This document shows, in pieces, positions 8,820 to 17,765 of a stretch of DNA of 64,000 nt (position 1 is the first letter of the stretch; each line of letters begins with the position of its first letter). Below the pieces are notes generated by a model. That model had not been told where the DNA came from, searched no databases, and saw only the letters and a list, made by a program, of their open reading frames with translations. A program made the translations under genes and the position numbers. The stretch is from Paenibacillus rubinfantis (GTDB taxonomy: Bacteria; Bacillota; Bacilli; Paenibacillales; Paenibacillaceae): assembly GCF_001486505.1 (NCBI RefSeq), contig NZ_LN909066.1, positions 536,451 to 600,450 of the forward strand, in the 5' to 3' direction.

Positions 8820-10412
8820 TTATTTTACGGAATCAGAAACCCCCATTTTCTGCACATAGGCTTGGGGGGTCATACCGGTCCACTCCTTGAACACTTTGAA
8901 GAAGTAATTATAGGTGCTGAACCCTACCTGCACGCTTACCTGCTTAACCGAATAGCGACCGCTCTCTAACAGCTTGCAGCTGGCGTCAATCCGCACTCGG
9001 TTTACGTATTCCGAAAACGTCATCCCCGTCTCCTCTTTGAAGATTCGGCTGAGATACGAGGGATTAAGTCCGATGGCTCCCGCCGCAAGCTCCAGCGTGA
9101 TATAACTCGGATACTTCTCCAGAATCAACAGGATTACTTGGGATACATGCCGCGAATGATGGCCGGCTGCACGCTCCCGCTTCAACCGGTCCAGCAGCTC
9201 CTCATAATAGGCGTAAAGCCATTGCTCCAGTCCGTCCACGCTGCCGATTCGTCCCAAATCCTCGCGGACCGAGAAGCTGTTCCTCGCCTCGCCGTCTCCG
9301 GCGAAGGGAACCCATTTGCGGGCGGCCTTCTCCCCGATGGACAGCAACTCGCGGACAATCAGCTGGACTGCTTGGGCATGGACCGGTTGTTGACGCAGGT
9401 CCTTAAATGCGGAGGCGATCACTTCCCTTACGCCTTCACGGTCTAAATTTTCCATGGAGAGTAGGAGATGCTTCTGTTCCTCAATCGTCAAGGAAACTCT
9501 GGCGGTATGCTCGCTTCCCGGCTGTCGTTGCTGAGAAACGTCAAGCGCCTGCTCGGCAGCACGGTAGCTGGACTCTAGCTTAGACAGGTTGGAGCATAAG
9601 TGGCCGATGGTATAGGTACATTTCAAATTTAAAAACATCTCCAGCGAGTGGCGCAGATGGTTCATCAGCCTTTCGGCTTCGCTAACGGCAGCTTGTTCGC
9701 TTCTCTCTTTAAACGCAAACACGGCGGCAATCCGTCCATTTTCCACATAAGTCACGGTTCGTTCCGGCGGAGCCCCCAGCGTCTGCTGCATCAGGTCGAG
9801 GGCCTGCTGCACCAGCCGGTTGGTCTGCACATCGCTGCGGGATTCCGTCAGCAACAGGAAGGAGGAGATTTGCATTGCCGCCGCAACGTAACACACCGTA
9901 TCCTGAAACCATCCGCTCTCCCGGGCAACCCCCTCCAGTTCCTGATCTGCTCCGGGCTTTCCTCGCAGGATTTGCCCTAGGCGTTCCCGAAATTCCGACA
10001 GATTGCCCAGCTTCCGTCGTTGATCCTCAAGGTCCTCCTCCATTTCACGAGCGGCCTTCCTCAATACCCCCATCAGTTGCTCCGCGTCCAAACGATGCTT
10101 CAGCAAATAATCGACGGCCCCGTTCCTCAAGCAATCGCGAACATAGTCGTAGTCGTCGTAACTGCTCAACATGATCGTCTTCACGGAAGGATAACGCTCC
10201 CGGATCGTTCGATTTAACTCGATGCCGTTCATGCCCTGCATATTGACGTCCAGGATCACGATCTGAGGACGAAGCCGATCGATCATCTGGAGCGCTTTCT
10301 CGCCTTCATACGCTTCGCCGCAAAGATCAAACCCTTGGGTTCGCCAGTCCAACACGGTTCGAAGATGGTGATGCACCAAAGGTTCATCGTCAACCAACAA
10401 GACTTGATACAT
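8820..10412 (-). CDS. Response regulator with AraC DNA-binding domain (YesN type)
   Basis: Two-component regulator of 530 aa. The receiver domain (about 1-120) has the acidic pocket VDDEP, phospho-acceptor D55 in VILDVNMQG and the conserved Lys in LLKHRLD. A long middle region of low similarity follows, then a C-terminal AraC pair of helix-turn-helix motifs (about 425-525: LNPSYLSRIFKEETG and FSTYNYFFKVFKEWTGMTPQ). It begins 3 bases after the kinase stop codon, so the two are translated together. The likely target is the promoter of the adjacent lipoprotein operon, whose -10 is good and -35 poor. There is a weak CcpA site upstream of the kinase. Confidence 0.92.
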   Translation of the reverse strand: MYQVLLVDDEPLVHHHLRTVLDWRTQGFDLCGEAYEGEKALQMIDRLRPQIVILDVNMQGMNGIELNRTIRERYPSVKTIMLSSYDDYDYVRDCLRNGAVDYLLKHRLDAEQLMGVLRKAAREMEEDLEDQRRKLGNLSEFRERLGQILRGKPGADQELEGVARESGWFQDTVCYVAAAMQISSFLLLTESRSDVQTNRLVQQALDLMQQTLGAPPERTVTYVENGRIAAVFAFKERSEQAAVSEAERLMNHLRHSLEMFLNLKCTYTIGHLCSNLSKLESSYRAAEQALDVSQQRQPGSEHTARVSLTIEEQKHLLLSMENLDREGVREVIASAFKDLRQQPVHAQAVQLIVRELLSIGEKAARKWVPFAGDGEARNSFSVREDLGRIGSVDGLEQWLYAYYEELLDRLKRERAAGHHSRHVSQVILLILEKYPSYITLELAAGAIGLNPSYLSRIFKEETGMTFSEYVNRVRIDASCKLLESGRYSVKQVSVQVGFSTYNYFFKVFKEWTGMTPQAYVQKMGVSDSVK

Positions 10413-10415
10413 AAC

Positions 10416-12197
10416 CTACTCCCCTTTATCCTGGTCTTCCGATCGAGGAAACCGAAGCTCCACTTTTGTATATAATCCTTCTTCGCTGTACAGCTTGATG
10501 CCGTAAGGTTCGCCAAACATCCGGTGAATCCGCTCATGGACATTGCGGACCCCCATGCCGCTGAACCGGGATGGGGCCCCTGCAGGGTCTCCTATCAAAG
10601 CCTCCAGCTTCTCCTTGCTCATGCCCTTGCCATTATCCATCACTTCAATTTTCAGATCCCCGTACTCCTCAAACACGCGGATCAGTACGAAACCGCCGTG
10701 CACCGACGGAGCAAAGCCATGCAGGAGCGCGTTCTCCACGATCGGTTGCAGCGTAAGCTTCAAGACCCGGCAATCCAACAACGCTTCATCCTCAATTTGA
10801 AACTCCACCGGGATCGGTTCCATGAACCTGTACTTCGCGATGGAAACATAGCTGGATACATAATCAAGCTCCTCCCGTAAGGTTAGGAATTCTCCGGAAT
10901 TTCCAAGCACACCTCGCATCAGCTCGACCAATGCCCCGGATACCTCCTCGATATTAGGCACGCCATTTAGCTTCGCCAAATACTTAATCGTGTTCAGCGA
11001 ATTATAGAGGAAATGCGGGCGAATCTGTGCCTGCAGTGCGGTCAACTCCGCTTCCCGCTTGGCTTTCTCGCTCCTGCGGATCCCTTCCATGAGCCGTTTC
11101 AACTCGTCCACCATGCTGATGAAGACTCGGTACAAATCGCCAATTTCATCCTTGGTGTTAATTTCCGTCCGCGGAAAATCCAAGTTCCCATCCTTGACGC
11201 GCATCATCATCGTTTTTAGACGGCGGATATGGAGGGTGGTCTGCGAAGACATTTGCAGCGAGCCAATCAGCACTATCACAAAAACGGCAACGGATACCTC
11301 CACCATCAGGTTGCGGATTTTCACCGATTCGCTAAGCAGGGAATCCAACGGGATCAGGGCACGTGTGGTCCACCCGGTAAATTCAGACTTGCGGCTGACA
11401 ACGATATACCGTTTGCCGTCGATGGTTCGCTCAACGGTCCCCTCCGCATCAGACGATTCCTCGGTATCGTAAACAACCCGGGTCATTTTTTCGGAAATCG
11501 TTGACGGGGCAGAATCGGATTGAAACACAAGCTGTCTCTGCTCATCCAGCACGTACAAGATGCTGTCCGCGGTTGGCTTCACCCCATACGTCGTGCGGAT
11601 GAACTCATAGTTCATATCAACCATCACAACGCCGATCGTCTCACGGTTATAACGGAGGACACGGCCAACAGCTATCGCCTCCGAGGTGTCCGACCGTTTG
11701 AAATACGCATGGCGTTCCCCTTGCTTTAGCATATAATCCATCATTTCGGTATCCAGGAACGTCCGATCGATCCAGGGACCTCCCGAGAAGAACACTTTCC
11801 CGTTCAGCCCAATCACGGCAATGCGGGAAATGTGCGGCTTGTAATCTATCAATCCGGACAGAAACTCGGTAATCCGCTTCTGCTCCTGAAACCATTCATA
11901 GCTGATTTCCTCATTGGGACTCATAATCGTATCGATCACTGTATTTTTATTAGTCGCCACCACCGTATTTAAGCGATCGATTTCTTTGAGCATGACATTC
12001 AGGGATTCGTCAGCATGACGGATGCTGTCCGATACGGAGGTGATGGCGTTCTTTTTGATCGTATCGCGCATGTTGACATACACGATGCTGGTCACCGAGA
12101 CGATGGACAACAGCGTCAGCAGCACGATCGCAATAAATACTTTCCCTTGCATGCTTAATTCCGGCGAAATCCACTTGCGCAGCGCAGCCAGCGTCAT
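10416..12197 (-). CDS. Membrane sensor histidine kinase (YesM type)
   Basis: Sensor kinase of 593 aa. Transmembrane segments at about 20-42 and 296-314 flank a ~250-residue extracellular Cache-like sensor. A HAMP linker (about 318-370), a HisKA-like segment with phospho-acceptor H395 in QIRPHFLYNSLN, and a C-terminal HATPase domain (VENALLHG, DNGKGM, GMGVRNVHERI) follow. The RBS AAAGGAGAG lies 7 bases before ATG. It is upstream of and coupled to the YesN-type regulator, and both precede the transporter operon on the same strand, so it probably senses the imported glycan or its binding protein outside the cell. Confidence 0.93.
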   Translation of the reverse strand: MTLAALRKWISPELSMQGKVFIAIVLLTLLSIVSVTSIVYVNMRDTIKKNAITSVSDSIRHADESLNVMLKEIDRLNTVVATNKNTVIDTIMSPNEEISYEWFQEQKRITEFLSGLIDYKPHISRIAVIGLNGKVFFSGGPWIDRTFLDTEMMDYMLKQGERHAYFKRSDTSEAIAVGRVLRYNRETIGVVMVDMNYEFIRTTYGVKPTADSILYVLDEQRQLVFQSDSAPSTISEKMTRVVYDTEESSDAEGTVERTIDGKRYIVVSRKSEFTGWTTRALIPLDSLLSESVKIRNLMVEVSVAVFVIVLIGSLQMSSQTTLHIRRLKTMMMRVKDGNLDFPRTEINTKDEIGDLYRVFISMVDELKRLMEGIRRSEKAKREAELTALQAQIRPHFLYNSLNTIKYLAKLNGVPNIEEVSGALVELMRGVLGNSGEFLTLREELDYVSSYVSIAKYRFMEPIPVEFQIEDEALLDCRVLKLTLQPIVENALLHGFAPSVHGGFVLIRVFEEYGDLKIEVMDNGKGMSKEKLEALIGDPAGAPSRFSGMGVRNVHERIHRMFGEPYGIKLYSEEGLYTKVELRFPRSEDQDKGE

Positions 12198-12239
12198 AAA
12201 CCCGCTCTCCTTTAACTCCGAATCTGGTCGTTCACGGAA

Positions 12240-12251
12240 GTAAGCGCTTAC
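12240..12251 (-). promoter_or_regulatory. cre-like palindrome upstream of the kinase/regulator pair
   Basis: GTAAGCGCTTAC is a perfect 12-base palindrome with the cre core AAGCGCTT; the outermost consensus positions do not match. It lies 42 bases upstream of the kinase start codon and just after the stop codon of the AraC gene, a place where CcpA could repress the two-component pair. Confidence 0.5.
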
Positions 12252-12260
12252 GAAAAAGAG

Positions 12261-13142
12261 CTATTCCCGAGAGGACCGCAAACTTGCGGCTCCATCCTTC
12301 CGCATCGCTAACGGAGGAACCTTGTAATACATTTTAAAGGCCCGGGTAAACGTGTAGAGGTTGGGATACCCCAAAGACAAGGCGATCTCCGTGACGGAAG
12401 CCTCTGTTTCAATGACCAGCCGCTGGGCCTTCTCCATTCGAATCTTTTGCAGATATTTTTGCGGGGAGATCCCGATCTGACTGGTGAACACATTAGAAAA
12501 ATACGAGCGGTGCACCCCTGCAAAGGCCGCCACCTGTTGCACGGAAATGCCTTCCGTCGCATGAAGGTCCATAAACTCCATGCACTCCCGGATCCAGCCC
12601 GAGGGCTCGGAGGTCTCGGCCGTTGCCGTCTCTGGGATCAGCTCGGCCAGCAATCGGCATAGACTCCCTTGAAGCTCCAAGGAAGCCGCCGGATTCCAGC
12701 GCTCGAGGTTCGATAATTTCTCAATCGTGCCGCCCAGCCGTTCCCGCGCCTGCGAAGTCACAATCCCTCTCCCGAACGGTCTCTCCGGTGAGAGTCCTGC
12801 GAGCTTCATCAGCGACTTGACGCGGCTGCCGTCCAAGGCGAGCCAATTCATTTGCAGCGGCTGATCTGCAGCTACCGCATGATAAAAATAAGTTCGTCCA
12901 GGAAATAGACAGAACAGGTCATTGGCGTGTAATTCCACTCGTTTGTCGTCAAATTCCAAGCATACGCTTCCTTCCAATACGAAATGGAGGCTATAACACT
13001 CAATCCGCTTTGGCCCCACTTGATAATGAGGTTTAGCTATGTTTCGCCCTGCCCGTACAGGCCACAGCTGCGCTTCCTTATCCGTATATCCAGGCGTGTA
13101 ATATAGAAACTCGGCATACTCATGCTCATACTCCAACATCAT
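12261..13142 (-). CDS. AraC family transcriptional regulator next to sulfatase
   Basis: One-component regulator of about 293 aa. The N-terminal ~150 residues look like a cupin sugar-binding domain (HANDLFCLFPGRTYFYHA). The C-terminal AraC domain has both helix-turn-helix motifs (SVQQVAAFAGVHRSYFSNVF and TEIALSLGYPNLYTFTRAFK). The longest frame starts at 13247 with a hydrophobic extension, but the only good RBS (GGGAGG) is 9 bases before ATG 13142, which is chosen. It is divergent from the sulfatase gene across a 123-base A+T-rich region and is therefore its probable regulator. Confidence 0.88.
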   Translation of the reverse strand: MMLEYEHEYAEFLYYTPGYTDKEAQLWPVRAGRNIAKPHYQVGPKRIECYSLHFVLEGSVCLEFDDKRVELHANDLFCLFPGRTYFYHAVAADQPLQMNWLALDGSRVKSLMKLAGLSPERPFGRGIVTSQARERLGGTIEKLSNLERWNPAASLELQGSLCRLLAELIPETATAETSEPSGWIRECMEFMDLHATEGISVQQVAAFAGVHRSYFSNVFTSQIGISPQKYLQKIRMEKAQRLVIETEASVTEIALSLGYPNLYTFTRAFKMYYKVPPLAMRKDGAASLRSSRE

Positions 13143-13265
13143 TACACACATCCTCCCTTCTACCTGTTTTCTCATAAAGATAACAAAATGATAAATGTAA
13201 TATAACAGAACGACATTTAAAAATTCCGATTTAATCAATATTATCATAATAGGAGGGGATTAATT

Positions 13266-14804
13266 TTGTCTAGTAGACCTAACATTTTACTAATTACCAG
13301 CGATCAACAGCATTGGAACACCATCGGTGCGTTTCAACCCGAAATCTCCACGCCAAATTTAGACCGCCTAACCCGGGAAGGTACAACGTTTGGCCGGGCC
13401 TACTGCCCGAACCCAACCTGTACGCCAAGCCGGTCTTCGATGATCACCGGTATGTATCCCAGTCAGCACGGAGCCTGGACGCTTGGAACAAAGCTGTTAG
13501 AGGACCGTCACACTGTAGGCGAGGATTTTAAGGAAGCCGGTTATCAAACCTCATTGATCGGCAAAGCGCATTTCCAGCCTTTGAAATCCACGCCTGAGTA
13601 CGACTCAAAGGAGGCTTATCCGCTTCTGCAGGATTTAAACTATTGGCGAGAGAACCATGGGCCGTTTTATGGCTTTGATCACGTTGAACTGGCGCGCAAC
13701 CATACCAACGAAGCTCACGTTGGGCAACATTATGCTCTATGGCTGGAAGAACAGGGATGCACCAATTGGAGGGACTACTTCTTGCCCCCCACCGGCACGA
13801 TGGACCCTACGCAAACCTACAAGTGGCCCATTCCGGAAAAATATCATTACAATACGTGGATTGCGGAACGGACAAACGCTCGTCTGGAGGAGCATCAGAA
13901 AACGGGGGATCCGTTCTTCCTATGGGCTAGCTTCTTCGATCCCCACCCGGAATACTTGGCCCCGGAGCCTTGGGATACGATGTATGATCCGGAACAGTTG
14001 ACGATCCCGTCGATGACACCAGGGGAACATGATCGGAATCCGCCGCACTTTGGCTTGACCCAAGAGGAAAATCCGGATTTCTCTTCGCTGATGGAAACGG
14101 GCTTTGGCATCCATGGCTACCGCTCCCATCATTACTACGAATACGGAGCAAAGCAGCGGCTTACGGACTACGACAGGAAGAAGTTGGTCGCGGTTTATTA
14201 TGGCATGATCAGTTTGATGGACAAATATATAGGACGCATCCTGGATAAGCTGGATGCCTTAGGGATGGCGGAGAACACCCTGGTCGTATTTACGACGGAT
14301 CACGGCCACTTCTTTGGCCAGCACGGGTTACAGGCGAAGGGGGGATTTCATTACGAGGATTTGATTAAGCTGCCTTTCATCGTCAGGTACCCGGGTCAGG
14401 TTCCCGCCGGACGGCGTTCGGATGCGCTGCAATCCTTGGTGGATTTGGCACCGACTTTTCTCTCCTTCTGTGGCTTGCCGATTCCGCAAACGATGACCGG
14501 GATCGACCAGAAGGACGTGTGGCTTGGCCGTCGGGATCAAGCGCGGGACCATGTCATTTGCGAGTTCCGGCATGAACCCACGACGATACATCAAAAAACC
14601 TACGTCAATGAACGCTATAAAATTACCTTGTACTACAATCAGACGTATGGAGAAATATTTGATCTGAAAGAGGACCCTGAAGAGCTTCATAACTTATGGG
14701 ATGAACCGGGCTGTGAACGGTTGAAGACGGAGCTTCTGCTCAAATACGCTTGGGCTGAGCTTGGCAAGGAACCGATGCCAATGCCCCGTATTCATCACGC
14801 TTAG
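13266..14804 (+). CDS. Formylglycine-type sulfatase (arylsulfatase family)
   Basis: Sulfatase of 512 aa that hydrolyses a sulfate ester, probably on a sugar. The activation motif C-T-P-S-R is at C52-R56 in PTCTPSRSSMITG; this Cys must be converted to formylglycine by a maturase. Metal-site residues are visible in LLITSDQQ (about 10-15) and FTTDHGHFFGQHG (about 340-352). The C-terminal part has the usual EIFDLKEDPEELHNLW ending. No signal peptide is seen, so it is cytoplasmic and probably acts on imported sulfated oligosaccharides. It starts with TTG, 8 bases after AGGAGGGG. A Cys-type sulfatase fits with the radical-SAM maturase gene 3 kb downstream. A strong terminator follows. Confidence 0.92.
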   Translation: MSSRPNILLITSDQQHWNTIGAFQPEISTPNLDRLTREGTTFGRAYCPNPTCTPSRSSMITGMYPSQHGAWTLGTKLLEDRHTVGEDFKEAGYQTSLIGKAHFQPLKSTPEYDSKEAYPLLQDLNYWRENHGPFYGFDHVELARNHTNEAHVGQHYALWLEEQGCTNWRDYFLPPTGTMDPTQTYKWPIPEKYHYNTWIAERTNARLEEHQKTGDPFFLWASFFDPHPEYLAPEPWDTMYDPEQLTIPSMTPGEHDRNPPHFGLTQEENPDFSSLMETGFGIHGYRSHHYYEYGAKQRLTDYDRKKLVAVYYGMISLMDKYIGRILDKLDALGMAENTLVVFTTDHGHFFGQHGLQAKGGFHYEDLIKLPFIVRYPGQVPAGRRSDALQSLVDLAPTFLSFCGLPIPQTMTGIDQKDVWLGRRDQARDHVICEFRHEPTTIHQKTYVNERYKITLYYNQTYGEIFDLKEDPEELHNLWDEPGCERLKTELLLKYAWAELGKEPMPMPRIHHA

Positions 14805-14820
14805 AAGAACTGCCTAATCG

Positions 14821-14859
14821 AAAAAAGGTTGCTCTTAATAATAAGAGCAGCCTTTTTTT
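14821..14859. terminator. Strong bidirectional terminator after sulfatase
   Basis: A nearly perfect hairpin pairs AAAAAAGG-TTGCTCTTA with TAAGAGCA-GCCTTTTTTT around a four-base loop, with A- and T-runs on both sides. It ends the sulfatase transcript and could also stop the convergent ChrA transcript. Confidence 0.9.
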
Positions 14860-14915
14860 CACGTAACGAGGTAACCCAATCCTCTGAAAGCCATGGCGTC
14901 AGCTAGAGCGGATGC

Positions 14916-15449
14916 TTAGAATAGAACGATCCCCGCTGCTGCGGACAGCAAGATCACTGCAAAAGGATGAACCTTATATTTGCTAATCAGGAGAAGGCAG
15001 CCGCCGGTGATCAACAGCGTTCCTGCCATTGACCAGCTTTGCAGCGGATAGGTGCGCCCGCTAAACCCGAAGTGAATAGCGGCGTAAATGATCAACCCCG
15101 TTACAATCGGACGTAGCCCATAAAAGGAGGAACGAATCCAATCGTTGCCTTGCAGCCTGAGAAAACAAGCAGTCAAAACGACAACGATGAGGAGGGAGGG
15201 GAGAATGATGCCGACCGTAGCTGCAATAGCCCCCGCGATCCCCCCTTCTGCATAACCGATCAGCGTGGCTGCATTCGTGGCGATGGAGCCCGGTGCCATG
15301 CCGGCCAATGCTACGATTTCCTGAAATTCACCGGGATCAACCCAGTTCCTGGCGGCCACTTCCCGTTGAATCAGCGTTAATACCGCATATCCGCCGCCAA
15401 AGGACATCAGCCCGATTTTGACAAATACCCAAAATAACTGCCAAACCAT
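14916..15449 (-). CDS. Chromate transporter ChrA, half-size subunit
   Basis: Membrane protein of 177 aa made of one ChrA domain. The start shows FVKIGLMSFGGGYAVLTLIQREV and the signature AGMAPGSIATNAATLIGY, then four to five hydrophobic segments. Half-size ChrA proteins are encoded in pairs and work as heterodimers of opposite membrane orientation, exporting chromate; this one lies 15 bases after the other half. The RBS AAGGAGG precedes ATG by 9 bases. The real substrate in this organism may be another oxyanion. Confidence 0.88.
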   Translation of the reverse strand: MVWQLFWVFVKIGLMSFGGGYAVLTLIQREVAARNWVDPGEFQEIVALAGMAPGSIATNAATLIGYAEGGIAGAIAATVGIILPSLLIVVVLTACFLRLQGNDWIRSSFYGLRPIVTGLIIYAAIHFGFSGRTYPLQSWSMAGTLLITGGCLLLISKYKVHPFAVILLSAAAGIVLF

Positions 15450-15464
15450 TGAACCTGTCCTCCT

Positions 15465-16100
15465 TTAAATGTAGTACTCGGGGAAGTGCAGCTCCCGTTC
15501 CGGTTCGCCCTGCCCCTTCTCCGTCTGTACGGTCCAACCGCATTTTTTCTTCATATAGACGATGACGAGCCCGGCAAGCGGCCCGCCCAGGATCAAATAA
15601 AGCGAGTGAATGTCCGTTAGTAACAGCAACGTGACAGTCAATATCGTAATCACCAGCGTTGCCGTATCCAGCACCGATGACTTCCACATTTTGACGGCCG
15701 CCACCATAATCAAAGCAACAACAGCCGCATGAATACCTTTCAAAGCCGCCGCGACCTTCATGTTATCTTTAAACATCGCACTAAGTGCGCTAAGGAGAAA
15801 AACGATCAGGAACGTAGGCAACGTAATCGCGATGACGGCGGCGATGGCTCCGAGCCACCCACCTAAACGATAGCCGATAAACGCCGCCGAATTGACGGCA
15901 ACGCCGCCGGGCGCGGATCCGGAAATCGACACCATGTCGCCCATTTCCTCCTTGCTCATCCAAGCTTTGCGATGAACGATTTCTTGTTCGATTGTGGCGA
16001 TCATCGCATACCCTCCCCCAAACGTGGAGGGACCGATTTTCAAAAAAACCGTAAAGATTTGCCCAATCCGTTTCATCCGTTGTATAAAAGCAGCATTCAT
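15465..16100 (-). CDS. Chromate transporter ChrA, half-size subunit (upstream partner)
   Basis: Membrane protein of 211 aa with one ChrA domain: VFLKIGPSTFGGGYAMIATIE, then SGSAPGGVAVNSAAFIGYRLGG, followed by hydrophobic segments and a short charged C-terminal tail. It is the first gene of a two-gene unit with the other ChrA half. The start is ATG after GAGGGTGAG. The intergenic region to the divergent ROK gene carries repeated TTTATTTCATT motifs. A ChrA pair is not part of sugar metabolism; sulfate and chromate are structural analogues, so a link with sulfate released by the nearby sulfatase is possible but only speculative. Confidence 0.88.
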   Translation of the reverse strand: MNAAFIQRMKRIGQIFTVFLKIGPSTFGGGYAMIATIEQEIVHRKAWMSKEEMGDMVSISGSAPGGVAVNSAAFIGYRLGGWLGAIAAVIAITLPTFLIVFLLSALSAMFKDNMKVAAALKGIHAAVVALIMVAAVKMWKSSVLDTATLVITILTVTLLLLTDIHSLYLILGGPLAGLVIVYMKKKCGWTVQTEKGQGEPERELHFPEYYI

Positions 16101-16164
16101 TTCAGTCTCACCCTCACTTCTCTCCTGATGTCCCTTGATCTACCTGTACTTGGATTATAACATG

Positions 16165-16275
16165 TTTATTTCATTTTGGATTAAAGTTATAATGAAATGT
16201 GTGATAATTTAATTAAATGGGTTCATTTCACGGAACTAGAACTCTCGTTATCGCCTAACTTTATTTCATTGTGGA
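16165..16275. promoter_or_regulatory. Candidate ROK operator repeats
   Basis: TTTATTTCATTTTGGA (16165-16180) and TTTATTTCATTGTGGA (16260-16275) are a 16-base direct repeat with one mismatch, 95 bases apart. An inverted half-copy (ATAATGAAATGTG) lies between them at about 16190. They lie in the divergent region between ChrA and the ROK gene, upstream of both, as expected for operators of a NagC/XylR-type repressor. Confidence 0.5.
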
Positions 16276-16378
16276 ATTATGTTGATTATTCGGATGAATT
16301 TAACTGGTAATCCCCGGGGGTTAACGATATACTTTACTATATCCCGACTAAATAGCTTGGAAATGGAGAGCCGTTCTT

Positions 16379-17569
16379 ATGATCACGCATTCCAACCCTT
16401 CGATAAAGAAACAGGTATACGATCGAATCTCTTATCTCGGGACCGTTTCGAAGGCGGATTTATTAAATCATTTTCCACTCACCAGCAGCAGTATGACGCG
16501 GTTGCTGGAAGAGATGACTACCCAAGGCTTGATTGTGGTATCCGGACTGGGGCACTCCACCGGAGGCCGAAAACCGATCTTGTTCCAAACCAATCCGACC
16601 TACCGATATCTGTTTGGCTTGGAAATTTCTCGGATTTACTCTGTCCTGGGCTTGTATGACATGCATCTGAACACGTTATCCTTGACCCGCTGGAAAATGG
16701 ATGCTGAGATGACGCCCCATCAATTGGTCGATAACGTTACGGTAGCAGCCAAGCAGTTTCTGCTCGAACATGGCCTCTCGCCTGAAGACGTATTAGGCAT
16801 TGGCATCGGAGCCGTAGGCCCCTTGGATCAACGGCAAGGCCTCATTCTTGAACCGGAGTTATTCCCTTCCTCGGCCTGGAGGCACGTCCCGATCTGCACC
16901 ATGCTCGAGGAGCGGCTGGGTTTTCCGGCGAAGCTCGATAATGGAGCCAATACCGCGCTGATCGGTGAACATTGGGCGCTTCGCTCCGAAACCATCGAGC
17001 ACGCCTTATATGTCCATTCCGGCGTAAATATCCGTTCGGCCGCCATGTCCGGAGGACGTATTCTCCGCGGCGCCGCAGATACGGAAGGTGCGATCGGCCA
17101 AATGATTATCCAGGCGAATGGCCCAAGACTGCGAAATAAAGGGAACTATGGAGCGCTGGAAGCTTTCGTCTCCGTGCCCGCGCTCGAAGAAAGGGTCCGC
17201 ACCCAACTGAAAATCGGACGCAGCAGTATCCTGTCCGGCATGGCGCCGGAGCTCGTTAATTTTTCCACACTGGTCGATGCCCTGAGGAAAGACGATGCGC
17301 TGGTGAAAGAGCAATTTACAGAAACCGCCGCCTACTTGGGGATTGGACTAGCCAACCTGATTAATGCGCTCCATCCCGAATACGTGATTCTAGGCGGCCC
17401 GCTCATCAGCGCCCATCCGCTCGTCTTTGACGCAACGCTCGAGATCGCCAAGAAGAATACCTATCACTATCCCGAGTACAGTCCGGTGTTTACGCAAGGC
17501 TTGCTAACGGATGAGGCCGTGGCTACCGGTGCGGCTGTGATGATGATGCAAAGTTGGAACGGAGATTAA
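16379..17569 (+). CDS. ROK family transcriptional regulator (NagC/XylR type)
   Basis: Regulator of 396 aa. An N-terminal winged helix-turn-helix (about 5-65: SKADLLNHFPLTSSSMTRLLEEM, then GRKPILFQ) is joined to a ROK sugar-kinase-like domain with LGIGIGAVGPLD, KLDNGANTALIGEHW and EYVILGGPLIS. The usual ROK zinc motif CxCGxxGCxE is degenerate here: the matching stretch reads LRNKGNYGALE with no cysteines, so it probably does not bind zinc there. The RBS GGAGAG lies before ATG. It is divergent from the ChrA pair and followed by its own terminator, so it is a single-gene unit. The inducer sugar is unknown. Confidence 0.88.
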   Translation: MITHSNPSIKKQVYDRISYLGTVSKADLLNHFPLTSSSMTRLLEEMTTQGLIVVSGLGHSTGGRKPILFQTNPTYRYLFGLEISRIYSVLGLYDMHLNTLSLTRWKMDAEMTPHQLVDNVTVAAKQFLLEHGLSPEDVLGIGIGAVGPLDQRQGLILEPELFPSSAWRHVPICTMLEERLGFPAKLDNGANTALIGEHWALRSETIEHALYVHSGVNIRSAAMSGGRILRGAADTEGAIGQMIIQANGPRLRNKGNYGALEAFVSVPALEERVRTQLKIGRSSILSGMAPELVNFSTLVDALRKDDALVKEQFTETAAYLGIGLANLINALHPEYVILGGPLISAHPLVFDATLEIAKKNTYHYPEYSPVFTQGLLTDEAVATGAAVMMMQSWNGD

Positions 17570-17575
17570 CACGAG

Positions 17576-17606
17576 GAGGCGTTGGTTGTATAACGCCTCT
17601 TTTTTG
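17576..17606 (+). terminator. Terminator after ROK gene
   Basis: GAGGCGTT and AACGCCTC pair around a short loop, followed by TTTTTT, 7 bases after the ROK stop codon. Confidence 0.9.
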
Positions 17607-17707
17607 TGCGAGGACACTCTACTTATATCCATTTTGGTGTAAAGTAGCGGCGAATTGACGGGAGTTAATTAAGGAATTACGTGTCCGATCCCTTACTTTT
17701 TATTATT

Positions 17708-17736
17708 TTGACACAAACCAAATAGGGTGCTATCTT
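17708..17736 (+). promoter_or_regulatory. SigA promoter of the sulfatase maturase
   Basis: A perfect -35 TTGACA (17708-17713), 17-base spacer and -10 TATCTT (17731-17736), 29 bases before the maturase ATG. It shows that the maturase is transcribed on its own. Confidence 0.85.
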
Positions 17737-17765
17737 TGTGGTAAACAAGGACAGGAGGAGAAGGA

